Positions 31,310 through 44,330 of a stretch of 64,000 nucleotides of DNA are shown here, piece by piece (position 1 is the first letter of the stretch; the number at the start of each line of letters is the position of its first letter). The stretch covers positions 40,721,501-40,785,500 of the forward strand of contig OX485805.1 in assembly GCA_950295325.1 (NCBI GenBank). Direction: 5' to 3'. The position numbers and the translations under genes are program-made. The notes under the pieces were generated by a model. It was given only the letters and a program-made list of their open reading frames with translations. It searched no databases and had not been told where the DNA came from. This DNA comes from Polytrichum commune. Taxonomy: Eukaryota; Streptophyta; Polytrichopsida; Polytrichales; Polytrichaceae.

Positions 31310-32392
31310 ACAAGTGGGCCATCACGTATGGGGTCTGATGAATCTGGATTGGAGTCCTAGTTGACATCAATTCTTACTCCCCTTGAAGCTTTGCAAAGAT
31401 ACATGTCTAAAAGATATATAATTTAAATATAACAACCATATTTAAATTCAGCAATAAACCATCATTCCATGCTTACAATTGTTAAATTTTGAGGTAGATT
31501 CAAGCACATCATTAGTCAATTGCACTTTGTTTCAACTCCACATTCATATTATAGTATGGAAAATTGATCGATTTATGCTTAATTACCATGATTACATGAT
31601 ACTAATACATGTGTTCCCAAATAACTGTCCTCCTTCACCACTTGCATAATTAGTTCCCTCTATTTAATCGGTGTGTGGTTTAGTGAGGATCAATGAACAA
31701 ACACCATAAACACACATTTTTTTTCAAAATATTGAACCACGTCTTGAGAATTTATCAACTACTCCACACTTAATAATGAACACAATTGGAAGGCCCTATG
31801 TATTCAGCTAAGAAATCAACAAACATGCACTTTTGATCCGGTTTTCAATCCAATTTTTGATACTCCTACATTGTAGATGTGCTAATGCAACACGAATTGC
31901 AAATGTCCAACCAAAGGTGACACAAATTGGAAATGATAATCATTGAATTGCATGATCATTATGTGAATCCTTTTTCCAAAGTAGAATTGTAGTTTCAGGT
32001 TATTCAATATTGATGGGTGCACTAAGGATGACAACCTAGATTTGTGGTAAATTCATAAGCTTGTTATAAAACATGAACTTGTCATGTTTCATAGTTCAAG
32101 TTTGAATTTATGGTTGAGGTGGATGCCAAGAAAAAACATTTAATGAGGAAATTTAATAAGGTGGGCCACTATCCATTTTCAATAAGATACCAATCAAATG
32201 GATATTTTCCATTCCATGTTTGTCTTTGGAAAAGAAAATTCTCCTCTCATTGTTCAAACTTCCTGCTCAGACAACATATGTGGTTCTACCTATATAATTT
32301 CAATTATACCACATTCCGAATTCAACCAAAGCCACCTTACTTTCTTACCAAACTTCATATCATTTCCATGCTTCAATAAATGACATAATTAT

Positions 32393-32960
32393 CTACATTC
32401 CTCTAACCCTTCGACGATGTTCAAAACCACCTAATCCTCTCCGAATCTTTTTCAAGGATTTGCATCCACCAAAATGCAATTCCTTGAAGCCACACGGGTA
32501 GACACTCCCGCTCAAAATTCTTCCAAGGCCTCGCAATTTTTCATGTAGAGTTTCTTCAAACATGTCAAACCCCCTAATCCTTCCGTAATCTTCTTCAAGG
32601 ATTTGCATCCACCAAAATGAAATTCCTTCAATGCCACAAGCATGGACACTCTGATGGCAAATTTCAACAAGCCCTCACAGTCCGACATGTGAAGTTCCTT
32701 CAAACCTGTCAAACCCGTTAATCCTTACGGAATCTACATCAAGGATTTTCATCCATTAAATGCCAAATCCTCCATCGCCACAGGTAAGCACTCTCTATAC
32801 AAGAATTCTTTAAAGCCTTGCATTTCCCCATATGAAGTTCCTTTAAACATGCCAAACCCATTAAACCTATCCGAATCTTTTACAAGGATTTGCATCCACT
32901 AAAATTCAAATTCTCCAACACCATGAGTGGGGACAGTCTGTATTGCAAAGCTCCAGAGGC
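32393..32960 (-). pseudogene. Degenerate LRR remnants beyond the receptor stop
   Basis: Minus-strand fragments such as FHFGGCKSLKKITEGLGGL and LKKLYMKNCEALEEF lie downstream of the natural LRR end (32977), broken by stops and frame changes. The same remnants are present in copy B at 62467-62960. They may now be 3' UTR of the receptor gene. Confidence 0.65.
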
Positions 32961-32976
32961 TTCATAATTCTACAAG

Positions 32977-35075
32977 TCATGTCAAACAACCAAATCCTTC
33001 CGGAATCTCCTTCAAGGATTTGCATCCATAAAATGCTAATACCTCCAATGCCACGAGTGTGCACACTCCGGAGGGAAATTCTTCCAAGGCCTCGCATCCC
33101 TCCATGTAGAGTTTCTTCAAACTTGTCAGACCCCCTAATCCTTCCGGAATCTTCTTCAAGGATTTGCATCCACCGAAATCCAATTCCTCCAACGCCACGA
33201 GCGTGCACACTCTGGATGGAAATTCTTCCAAGCCCTCGCATTCCCACATCTGGAGTTTCTTCAAACTTGTCAAACCCCCTAATCCTCCCGGAATCTTCTT
33301 CAACAATTTGCATCCACCAAAATTCAATTCCTCCAACGCCACGAGCGTGCACACTCCGGATGGAAATTCTTCCAAGGCCTCGCATCCATCCATGTAGAGT
33401 TCCCCCAAACTTGTCAAACCCCCAAATCCTCCCGGAATCCTCTTCAAGGATTTGCATCTAGAGAACTGTAATATCTCCAACTCCACGAGCGTGCATACTC
33501 CGGATGGAAATTCTTCCAAAGCCTCGCATTCCCACATGTACAGTGTCTTCAAACTTGTCAAACCCCCTAATCCTCCCGGAATCTTCTTCAACAATTTGCA
33601 TCCACCAAAATTCAATTCCTCCAACGCCACGACTGTGCACACTCCGGAGGGAAATTCTTCCAAGGCCTTGCATCCATCCATGTAGAGTTCCCTCAAACTT
33701 GTCAAACCCCCAAATCCTTCCGGAATCGTCTTCAAGGATATGCATCTAATGAATTGTAATTCCTCCAACTCCACCAACGTGCACACTCCGGATGGAAATT
33801 CTTCTAACGCCTCGCATTCCCCCATGTAGAGTATCTTCAACCTTGTCAAACCCCCTAATCCTCCCGGAATCTCCTTCAAGGATTTGCATCTAGACACCTG
33901 TAATTCCTCCAACTCCACCAGCGTGCACACTCCCAATGGAAATTCTTGCAGGGCCTCGCATTCCGCCATGTAGAGTTTCTTCAACCTTGTCAAACCCCCT
34001 AATCCTTCCGGAATCTTCTTCAATGATTTGCATGTAGGGAAACTCAATGTCTCCAACGCCACGAGCGTGCACACTCCCGATGGAAATTCTTCCAAAGCCT
34101 CACATTCCCACATGTAGAGTGTTTTCAAACTTGTCAAACCCCTTAATCCTCCCGGAATCTTCTTTAACGATTTGCATCCACCAAAATTCAATTCCTCCAA
34201 CGCCACGAGTGTGCACACTTTGGATGGAAAAATTTCCAAGGCCTCGCATTTATACATGTAGAGTTTCTTCAAACTTGTCAAACCCCTTAATCCTCCCGCA
34301 ATCTTCTTGAACGATTTGCATCCACCAAAATGCAATTCCTCCAACGCCACGAGCGTGCACACTCCAAATGGAAATTCTTCCAAGGCCTCGCATTCCCACA
34401 TGTGGAGTTTCTTCAAACTTGTCAAACCCCCTAATCCTCCCGGAATCTTCTTCAACAATTTGCATCCACCAAAATGCAATTCCTCCAACGCCACGACTGT
34501 GCACACTCCGGAGGGAAATTCTTCCAAGGCCTTGCATCCATCCATGTAGAGTTCCCTCAAACTTGTCAAACCCCAAATCCTTCCGGAATCGTCTTCAAGG
34601 ATATGCATCTAATGAACTGTAATTCCTCCAACTCCACCAACGTGCACACTCCGGATGGAAATTCTTGCAGGGCCTCGCATTCCCCCATGTAGAGTTTCTT
34701 CAACCTTGTCAAACCCCCTAATCCTTCCGGAATCTTCTTCAATGATTTGCATCTAGGGAAACTCAATTTCTCCAACGCCATGAGCGTGCACACTCCCGAT
34801 GGATATTCTTCCAAGTCCTCGCACTCCCCCATCTCAAGTACCTTCAAACTTGTCAAACCTCCTAATCCTCCCGCAATCTTCATCAACGATTTGCATCCAC
34901 CAAAATGCAATTCCTCCAACGCCCCGAGCGAGCACACTCCGGATGGAAATTCTTCGAGGGCCTCGCATTCCCACATGTGGAGTTTCTTCAAACTTGTGAA
35001 ACCTCCTAATCCTCCCGGAATCTTCTTCAACAATTTGCATCCACCAAAATCCAATGACTCCAACGCCACGAGCGT
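32977..35075 (-). pseudogene. LRR tail of receptor gene 1 beyond a premature stop
   Basis: Continuation of the LRR exon after the TGA at 35076-35078. The frame stays open to 34574, where a run of five C in sister repeats has four C (34571-34574), shifting the frame. It is then open again to the TGA at 32977-32979. About 29 further LRRs of 24 residues are encoded. The final sequence, IPEGFGCLT, matches the end of gene 2 (IPERFGSLT), so 32977 is the ancestral stop. The two lesions mean this half is not translated from gene 1 unless the stop is bypassed. Confidence 0.8.
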
Positions 35076-36930
35076 TCACACTCCGGATGGAAATTCTTCC
35101 AAGGCCTCGCATCCATCCATGTGGAGTACCTTTAAACTTGTCAAACCCCCTAATCCTTCCGGAATCTTCTTCAAGGATTTGCATCTAGAGAACTGTAATT
35201 CCTCCAACTCCACCAACGTGCACACTCCGGATGGAAATTCTTGCAGGGCCTCGCATTCCCCCATGTAGAGTTTCTTCAACCTTGTCAAGCCCCCTAATCC
35301 TTCCGGAATCTTTAGCAACGATTTGCATCCACCAAAATTCAATTCCTCCAACGCCACGAGCGTGCACACTCCGGATGGAAATTCTTCCAAGGCCTCGCAT
35401 CCATCCATGTAGAGTTCCCCCAAACTTGTCAAACCCCCAAATCCTCCCGGAATCCTCTTCAAGGATTTGCATCTAGAGAACTGTAATATCTCCAACTCCA
35501 CGAGCGTGCATACTCCGGATGGAAATTCTTCCAAAGCCTCGCATTCCCACATGTACAGTGTCTTCAAACTTGTCAAACCCCCTAATCCTCCCGGAATCTT
35601 CTTCAACAATTTGCATCCACCAAAATTCAATTCCTCCAACGCCACGACTGTGCACACTCCGGAGGGAAATTCTTCCAAGGCCTTGCATCCATCCATGTAG
35701 AGTTCCCTCAAACTTGTCAAACCCCCAAATCCTTCCGGAATCGTCTTCAAGGATATGCATCTAATGAACTGTAATTCTTCCAACTCCACCAACGTGCACA
35801 CTCCGGATGGAAATTCTTGCAGGGCCTCGCATTCCCCCATGTAGAGTTTCTTCAACCTTGTCAAACCCCCTAATCCTTCCGGAATCTCCTTCAAGGATTT
35901 GCATGTAGGGAAACTCAATGTCTCCAACGCCACGAGCGTGCACACTCCCGATGGAAATTCTTCCAAAGCCTCGCATTCCCACATGTAGAGTGTTTTCAAA
36001 CTTGTCGAACCCCCTAATCCTCCCGGAATCTTCTTCAACAATTTGCATCCACCAAAATCCAATGACTCCAACGCCACGAGCGTGCACACTCCGGATGGAA
36101 ATTCTTCCAAGGCCTCGCATCCATCCATGTGGAGTACCTTTAAACTTGTCAAACCCCCTAATCCTTCCGGAATCTTCTTCAAGGATTTGCATCTAGAGAA
36201 CTGTAATTCCTCCAACTCCACCAACGTGCACACTCCGGATGGAAATTCTTGCAGGGCCTCGCATTCCCCCATGTAGAGTTTCTTCAAACTTGTCAAACCC
36301 CCTAAGCCTTCCGGAATCTTCTTCAACGATTTGCATCCACCAAAATTCAATTCCTCCAACGCCACGAGTGTGCACACTGCGGATGGAAATTTTTCCAACG
36401 CCTCGCATCGCTCCATGTAGAGTTTCCTCAAACTTGTCAAACCCCCAAATCCTCCCGGAATCGTCTTCAAGGATTTGCAACTAAAGAAAATCAATTCCTC
36501 CAACGCCACGAGCGTGCACACTCCGGATGGAAATTCTTCCAAGGCCTCGCATTCCCACATGTAGAGTTTCTTCAAACTTGTCAAACCCCCTAATCCTCCC
36601 GGAATCTCCTTTAACGATTTGCATCCACCAAAATTCAATTCCTCCAACGCCACGAGCGTGCACACTCCGGATGGAAATTCTTCTAACGCCTCGCATCCAT
36701 CCATGTAGAGTTTCCTCAAACTTCTCAAACCCCCTAATCCTCCCGGAATCTTCTTCAAGGATTTGCATCCACCGAAATTCAATTCCTCCAACGCCACGAG
36801 CGTGCACACTCCGGATGGAAATTCTTCCAAGGCCTCGCATTCCCACATACGAAGGTCCTTCAAACTTGTCAAACCCCCTAATCCTCCCGGAATCTTCTTC
36901 AAGGATTTGCATTGTATAATGCATAATTCC
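32977..36930 (-). repeat. LRR-coding tandem repeat, 144-bp double unit
   Basis: The LRR exon is a tandem array of 72-base units (24 residues), alternating so that 144 bases is the better period. About 55 LRRs are present. Larger blocks are repeated: 33452-33749 is identical or nearly so to 35467-35764, an offset of 2,015 bases, which is fourteen 144-base units minus the one-base deletion. A third partial block starts near 34600. This array also generates long antisense frames. Confidence 0.9.
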
Positions 36931-39900
36931 TCCAAGGAGATCATGCTTTGAAGTTCATTTGGAAACTCATCCAATGTTTCACACCCTACAAAGTGTAATG
37001 CTTTCAAAGTTGTGAAATGGAAAACATCAAATGGAAAAGAGATTGTGATTTGACATTTGTATATTTCAAGTACACTTAATTTCTTCAAATTTTGTTTCGC
37101 AATCTCTTTGAAATCATTGTTGAATGTTTGTTGCGTTGCTAAATAATCATCACATTCGGTTTTGAAATGGATCCTCAACCTTTTGAGTTTGGCGGTTCCA
37201 TTGAGGATAGCAAAAAGAAGGTGCACGTCCTCGCAATTGTGAACACTTAACAATCGTAGATCATGCACTTGTACAATTGGTGCAAATGTCACTCCTTTCT
37301 CAAAATTTGTAAACGACATGCCTTCAATTGATTTTGTGTCCTGCATGAAAAACAAACATTAGACTACGGAACATTTCTTTTAAATCTTAATTAATTATTG
37401 CTCATGGTTACAATTCTCAATTTCAAGACATAACTTCATATATGATATTAGTAAAAACAAATGCCTACGTTTGTGTGACATACCTTTTGATTACAATAAT
37501 CAATGAACGTTGATGAAGAGAAATCCCATATTCGAGAGCCTTGGTATTCTTTTTCCACAATCATACGACCCATATTTCGCAATTGATCATGCATATCCAA
37601 AACACCACCTTCATCAATTTTAAACAACGATTTGTCTTGCAGCTTCTCAAAAACGCGTTCTATAATGTCTTCATCATCATCATCAAAGCATCTAAGTATT
37701 CTCTCCTTTGTAAATGGCAAGCCACCAATACTTGAGTCTTTGCAAAAGAAACAACATATATCTATGAACATGTTTTTTTCCCTTTCATCTAGCTCATCAA
37801 AACTGATTCTCAATGTGTTCCAAATTCTTTCATCTTCACTTGGATCATGCCTTGCCCTCAACAATCTTTTCATTCTTCGCTCCCATATTCTTAAACGTCT
37901 CTCCCCATTTAGGGAACTACCCATCACCTCCAAACTCAACGGGAGTCCATCACAAGCCTTCACGATTTCGTGAACAACATATTTCAAGTAAGACGAGCAT
38001 GGTTGGTTGGTTGTGCAAAATGCATGCATCGAAAATAATTCCAAAGATTGTTGCCCATCAAGGGTTTGCACCTCTACTTTCCCAACCAGGGGTACGTATG
38101 CTTCCAAGGAATTCCATTCACGAGAAGTGGCAATGAATTTACTTCCATCACCATGTTGGAATTCATGATTGCCCAATAGTTCCTTGACTTGGCTTGCTTT
38201 ACCAACATTGTCTGCAACAATAAGAATTTTTTGCGCGTGTTGCAATTGGGTCAAAATCTCTCGTCCTTCTATTAATGTTATGGTTTTGGGTAAAGCTTTC
38301 ACATCTTGTAACTTGTATCGCACTACCAAACTACAACTTTCATCTTTGAAGTCATTTACAAAGACCATCGCATCAAATTGGTTGGAGATTTGATCACTTA
38401 AAGCAACCGCAAACGTTGACTTGCCAATTCCGCCCATGCCCACAAACCCCAAACTACCAACATCTTGAAGGAGTTTTTCCAATTTTGGTATCTTTTCTTT
38501 CAAGCCAATCAATTTGGATTCCCCATTTGTGTTGTTTTCCACCTACAAGAATGTCAATATACCAAGTTAATTCAATGATATTGAACAAAACTTATAAATC
38601 ACATGAGGTCTTATATTGTTTTGCACTATCAAGTTTTTAATATTACCATTGATTAAGATACATCCAACTTGCTTTGCAAATAAATATTGACAAAGCAAAA
38701 TTCACCTCATGTAGCGTTTGATTCGACAATATGGATTTTGTTTCCTCTTCGATTCTTGATAATGAGGTGTTACTACCAAGCTTCAAAACTTTGAATGTAA
38801 ATTGTGATAAGCATTGGCTGAAGGTGATATACATACGCCACAAGAAAAAGATGACCCACAAAACACGTTGAAAAAATTCATATTTGAGCCTTCTCCACCA
38901 TTCCCTTGGATGTGTGATAAAACTCAAAGGAAACGTGGGGTCAATGAGTTGCTTGGGGGTTGCAACATCATGGATAGTCTTGAAGATTGCATCATTCTTT
39001 AATATTCTCAAAGTCTTGAGAATATCAAGAAATACCGGCCTTTTTGAAGGTTCTGTGGACCAACATTGTTGTATCAATGATTTCAATCCTTCTGAACAAG
39101 CTTGAGGGAGTTTGGGTCTCTCACCTTTTAAGATGGAGTTATTGTAGTCACGAAGAAGAACACCATCAAAATTCCTCTTTCTTAAAATGATCTCAGAGCA
39201 CATCATGCCGAAACTAAACACGTCTGATTTGAATGCATCTACCTTTGAACTTCTTTCAAAACCCTCAGGTGCCATATACCCACAAGTTCCATATATGTTC
39301 CCACCAATAAGCACCTCTGAAGAGCTTGTCACTTCAATTTTGGAAATACCAAAGTCAACTAGCTTCACATGCACATATTCCATACTAGTTGAATCATTTG
39401 AAGTTAGGACGACATTATCGGGCTTCAAGTCACGATGGGCGACTTTCATATCATGAAGGTAGCACATTCCACTTGCAATTTGCAACATGATATCAATGGC
39501 ATTTTCTTCATTGGACATAGGTTGTTGATGTAAGAACTGTGACAAGTCCATAGTTCCTCGTTCAGTGACGATTTCAAACTCTTTATTTTCTTTGCCTTGA
39601 TTGTTGTCCCTCATAAAGCCACAACAAAACAATTTGATGATATTCGGATGATTCAATCCTCCCAATATACCCGCTTCTTTCCAAACAAGTGTATCATGCT
39701 CTAGGCCAATGACTTTGATCACCTTTGTGACAGTCTCCATTCCTAACCATTGTGTGGAATATACCTTTCCCGATGCACCTTTACCCAAGCGAACACGTGG
39801 CTTATCATATTCGGGGCGAGGATAGTCATGAGGAAAGATAATGCTATCCAATTCACCACCTTCGGCCCTTGCAAGACCCTTTACTCGTCCCATTAGATAC

Positions 39901-40523
39901 CGTACAAGCATGCAATCTCTGCAACTTGCACTTTTGCACATTTCCAAGTGCTTTGAAAACCTTTCATACATTGAATTATGGTCCTCTGCAACTTCATCGA
40001 TGCATGTTGGAAAAAATGTCGTAGAGCTTTCAATCTTCAAAATTTCAGCTTCTCGACTAGGAAAAACATGGCGAAGTATGTTGCACATTGTGTGGAAAGA
40101 ACATTCAAAGTCCTCCAGAAGCTCTCTAAAGGTCTCTTTGTTATTCATTTGCTTCACCACAACCCAACACCAATCATCCTTGCAACATTCTTCTATCACA
40201 TGTTTTGCCTTGTTCACAACGAGGAGCATGTCTTCCTCCACTCGATGAAAGACTTTCCCGTGTGAATTATTGGTGATCGTTTCAATTGCTTGCACACCCT
40301 TGCGTAAATTGTCCAATAAATTTTCACATTGCCGTCTATTCAAAACTTCCTTTGACAATGATAATTTGGGAAAATTTGCAATCTCCATTGGTACCCGTAG
40401 AAAGTTTGTCATTTTCAACACCGGTGTTTTTTGTTTCCAAAAATCATTGTTGTCAAAAATACTCTTTGTGAAGAACGAGTAGGATACACCTGCAAGCACA
40501 ATCACAATGAGATGCAAAATCAA
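35076..40523 (-). CDS. Protein kinase-NB-ARC-LRR receptor (moss PNL-type), gene 1
   Basis: Minus-strand exons 40523 (or 40489)..38706, 38542..37484 and 37340..35076. Splice sites are GAG|GTGAAT, TGTAG|GTGGAA, AAG|GTATGT and TGCAG|GACAC, all in phase. Exon 1 has a helical N-terminal region (residues 60-160). Its kinase has G-loop LGKGASGKV (246-254), K267, HRD 363-365, DFG 390-392 and APE 418-420, so it should be active. A hydrophobic stretch lies at 551-575. Exon 2 is NB-ARC: P-loop GMGGIGKST, kinase-2 ILIVADNV, GSKFIATSR, CDGLPL and MHD. Exon 3 begins the LRRs (consensus LEELNFGGCKSLKKIPGGL). TGC has become TGA at 35076-35078, leaving about 25 of 55 LRRs. Probable intracellular immune receptor. 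A TTGCAG acceptor at 40490 suggests an upstream exon, so the start is uncertain. Confidence 0.8.
37484..38542 (-). other. NB-ARC exon of receptor gene 1
   Basis: 353 codons. Motifs are P-loop at residues 35-43, kinase-2 KILIVADNV (105-113), RNBS-B-like GSKFIATSRE (133-141), GLPL (199-202), and MHD 317-319 in LDMHDQLRNMG. The kinase-2 Asp pair is A-D-N rather than D-D-V, a deviation from most plant NLRs. The MHD context resembles TIR-type NLRs although the N-terminus is a kinase. Confidence 0.85.
38706..40523 (-). other. Kinase exon of receptor gene 1
   Basis: Encodes the helical N-terminal region and complete serine/threonine kinase domain. All key residues are present: Gly-rich loop, beta-3 Lys in TVTK, alpha-C Glu in WKEAGIL, HRDLKPDN, DFG, APE. 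The N-terminal four-helix-like region preceding a kinase is reminiscent of HeLo/MLKL-type arrangements, but that is a visual impression only. Confidence 0.75.
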
Positions 40524-43500
40524 GGGTTATGATCAACTTTAGAAGATGAGTTTCCAATATACAAGGCTTCTTGATATACTTCAATAAAATATTGTGCTAA
40601 CAACCTCAAATCAAGTATGGTGACATTCAAATGCTCACATGGAAATAATATTAAAAAGATGGTTCTATTACCTCATAAAAATAAAAATTGACATGATTAT
40701 AGGAACCCCTAAGGACTTGGGAGGCCACACTCCAGTCTCAAGTTCTTTTGCATTATTTTTGGTGTGGAGAATTTTTGTTTTTATTGGATTTCTTCCTCCC
40801 ATAGCTGGTATACAAAAATTTAATATAAATACCCAAGGTAAGAAACCCAGATTTGGAGTAGTATTATTTTTATATTTCATTTCTTACTTACAATGAGTTA
40901 CCAATTATATAGATGTAAGCTCAGTAAACATTTTTTTAAATGTTGTCATGAACTCAACCATCTTGGTGTTGTCATGAGATAACAAGAAACTTGTTGACTA
41001 CACTCACAAAGCATTAACATATCGAACAATTAAGAGATGTGGCAAAATTCGAACCTAATAAAGTGAAAGATCTTGGAAACTTGATTGAAGCAAATAGCTT
41101 CCCTTTGGTGCTCTTGGTCTTTGAAGTCTCATGTTCACCATGGAGAATGCTCAACAGTCGTTATAAAGTGAGCATAATTCATATTCAAGCTCAACATCAA
41201 TTGTACATTTTTGTAGCTTAAAACCATGTTACCTAAACAAGTTGGCTTAAAGACATTGTTGATTTGCGTGCTATGAAATCATTCGCATATGACTTTTGAT
41301 TTTTGAGTTTTACAAACATCTGCACATGGTCATTATTGAATGTAAGCTAAAACCATCTATAGAAATGCAATGGTAAAACTGCTAGTTTGTCTCATGCAAC
41401 TAAGCTCAACAAAGCAAAGCTCTCTTCCCAAATTTGTTACGACAACTACCTCATTACCTAATGAGGACAAATTACACATCACTCATACTACTTTAGGTCA
41501 AGTGCTATGCATCAAGAAGGAATGCTCCCTACATCCCACAATCTACACATGTATTACAGAGACAAAGAATGAACCTTATACAAGCCACATGAAGACCACC
41601 TTCATAACACCAAATCAAGAATTTCATGTTGGTCTCTTAATGAGTCTTCATAACATGTAAAAACATGATAAACAAGTATTAGCAAGTCCTCATAAACCAT
41701 CCCCGGCTAGGATGAAAGCAAACATGCATAGAATGGGACTCTAGGTACTAGGTAGCAAAATTTATAACAAACATAGTCGAATGCACATGGTAATCCAATG
41801 GGGGCTACACCAATCTCATCATTGTGCTACGTCCAAGAAGGAAACCCCCGAAGTAGCCATGTTAAGGGTCCATTAAGTAATTTATTAAGCCATGTATAGA
41901 TTTATAGTTGACTTATCCCACTACACTAATTTGGGATCTCTAATATTGACTTTGGGTTAAAATTTGCTCAATTTTTTTTTAAATAAATATGGTACATGGG
42001 ATTCTAAAGTTTCAAGTTCAACTTACGAGGCTACCAAAAATTCAAGTTTGAACTTATTTACCAATAGATTGGAAGCACATTGCAATGCATTCATATCACT
42101 ACAATAGAGGTCGCATATTGGTTAACTAGAGACTTCATTAAATATGTTACCCATAATCGACTATATGCTACTCAAGTCATCCACCTACTTCAGTATATTA
42201 GTTGTATGGCCACAAATCAAACACTCACCTCTGCACCAGCTCCACATCAAAAACCTTTGTTGCCATGACATAATTTTAAAAAAAAATACATTTTGTGGCT
42301 ACATGGTTCTGAGGGCTTATCTAGCAAAAAGATGTGAATGAATGTCTTGAACTCCTTTGCAACAATGTATGTTCTCTATCTATTGACTAAAGCTCCTTCA
42401 AATGTATGCACCGCATAAAACCTAGCGTAAGTAAATTTAACTATCAATATGGCAGTGGAAGGAATGAGGAGCATGTGTTGCAGAGGCTTACTTGGATGAG
42501 GTGGGGTCGGAAGTGACAAAATCGGCGAAGGAAAGGAATCCACTTTAAGCAACAACTTGAGCAAGTATTGCTTTCTTATAGCATCAAGCATAAATCCAAA
42601 CAAGTTCATTCATTATTCCCTTTGACTGCTCTCGTCTATGATCAAGTTTTCCAGGTTCCACCATCCCGTAGCTAAAAGACTCCAAAACCCCGGCGCCAAG
42701 CTTGCAAATGGACAAGGTTAGGCGAGTTGATTGCTCTCTCTGTATCCAATGGCCTGCAAATTCCCTCAAACTTGCACAAATGCAATCCCCAAACTTTGTC
42801 CTCGCATTCTACCACTTCGAGTCACCTTCTGAGTTGCGAATCATCAGATCATACGGGAAAAAAATATATGCACGTGAATCCCAACAACGCGTCCCTCCTT
42901 CACTTCACTTGAATCTCCATAATCTGAGATCTCCATAATCCTTTTGCAAATGAAAGCTTCAGAAGAAATTCAGTCTTTGCTACACCACTGTCCACACATA
43001 CACTTCAGCGACAACCAGACGTTGAAAGATGAAGAGGATTTGCAAGATGGAAAAGAAATAATGGAAGCATCGACTCCCAGAAGAGGCGACCGGACACACA
43101 GACTTCAGCAGCTTAGACTTGTCAGTCTGTACTATGTTTGGGATGAATCATCACGCTACATATGATAAATTTACTGTGACTTGGTCCACTTTATACGCAG
43201 TCTGCAGCAGGATGAACGGGGAGAACTGACCAATACACTGTGAATGTTATTTAGTGTCACCTACACTATTTGCGAAAGGCCTAAACTAGATGCCCTGAGG
43301 TCTCACAGTGTCATGCCAGCTAGTTGCCAATATGATTCCATTCGCAGTAGTGCAAATGTCCATTCCACTATCCTAGTAGTGCAAGTCCCAAGTCCCACTC
43401 ACGTTAGCAAGTCCCAACATGGAGGTAAGGTCCCAACTTTTGAGCCTCAAGACATCACTAAGAAATGTTTGAATACCATTGAAGTTGGCTCCATATCATT

Positions 43501-43639
43501 TCATGCAAGAATATTTGCGGGACTTGTGTTGAGAATTCGACCAAACACAACATAACAATAAGTACAAAGTCGGATTGCACATTGAAATCTCAAGCAATGA
43601 AATTGTCGACCAGCTAGCAAACGAAGGAACCACCCACCA
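40524..43639. other. Intergenic DNA upstream of receptor gene 1
   Basis: AT-rich. A missing first exon and promoter of the receptor gene should lie in the part nearest 40.5 kb, but I cannot place them. A 70-codon minus-strand frame at 40668-40880 has a hydrophobic start but no known motif. Nothing else is recognised. Confidence 0.4.
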
Positions 43640-44330
43640 TAAACCCACAAACAATAAGTGACACTAAATAGCAGTCTCTCTCGTTGTATCTGTGCCAAAC
43701 GCTCCCAGGCCCACAAGGCAGGCTGAGAGCTCACGACATGCATGCGAGGTGCATGGGGAAACCATCCACTCCACTCTTGGGACTTGATTAGACTTGGTCC
43801 GTGCTCATCTTGTTAGTCTGTACTATGTGTAGGATTTAGGGTTTAGGGTCAGTCTGTAGTGTACTTGGGCCTTCATTAGACTCAGCTTGTATTTAACTTG
43901 TCAGTGTGTACTATGTTTGGGATGGATCACCATGGAACATTTGATAATCAAATGCGACTTGGCCTGAGCTAGTTGGCTCTTCAATGCTTACTTTCTCCAA
44001 CTACTGTATGGTAGGAATACAAAAAACGCTGAAAAGAAGCTGACTGGGCCAGACAGAGGGGATTGAAATTTGTGCGATATTTTTCAACGACCGATTAGGG
44101 ATGCATGTTTGACATATTCCATTTGACGTTCGACTTCAAATCCAAAGTGTTATGTGATGTTTTCAAACAAAAGTGAATGTCAGTCGACATCTACATTTTC
44201 ATTTAAAATGTCATCTCATTGTCACATGCCTAGTAGTACATGTCCTTTCCATTCCTAACATGTCAATTGACTTGTGGGTCAATTTTCTTCACAAGTCATA
44301 CTACATGTCAAATTTCAAATAGTCCATACA
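43640..44330 (+). repeat. Dispersed repeat family with telomere-like motif, copy 1
   Basis: Shared blocks include CTCCCAGGCCCACAAGGC, ATCCACTCCACTCTTGGGAC, GGATTTAGGGTTTAGGGTC, GGATGGATCACCATG, TGGCCTGAGCTAGTTGGC and CTACATTTTCAT. Other copies are at about 48570-48810, 49230-50060 and 52540-52990. Probably a non-autonomous element; it has no coding frame. Confidence 0.75.

Larger units (their letters stand above)
29473..32976. repeat. Segmental duplication, copy A (3' flank of receptor gene 1)
   Basis: From about 29473 the sequence is collinear with 58082-63050, starting TGTAATTATTTAGAGAGG against TGTGATTATTTAAAGAGG. Identity is high through tracts such as CACAACCAATAGCATTTGGG. Copy B has extra sequence at about 59230-59350, 59690-59885 and 60106-61490. 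The match runs into the LRR ends of both receptor genes, so the unit duplicated includes the gene and its 3' flank. Otherwise AT-rich and non-coding apart from the fragments listed. Confidence 0.85.

Noticed and set aside
32943-36951. Many plus-strand frames of 70-170 codons rich in Pro/Ser/His across the LRR exon
   Set aside because: They are antisense shadows of the 72-base LRR repeat; their repeats follow the LRR period exactly.
41370-41660. A 96-codon plus-strand frame
   Set aside because: Thr/Ser/His-rich translation without motif, no splice or promoter context; likely chance in AT-rich DNA.
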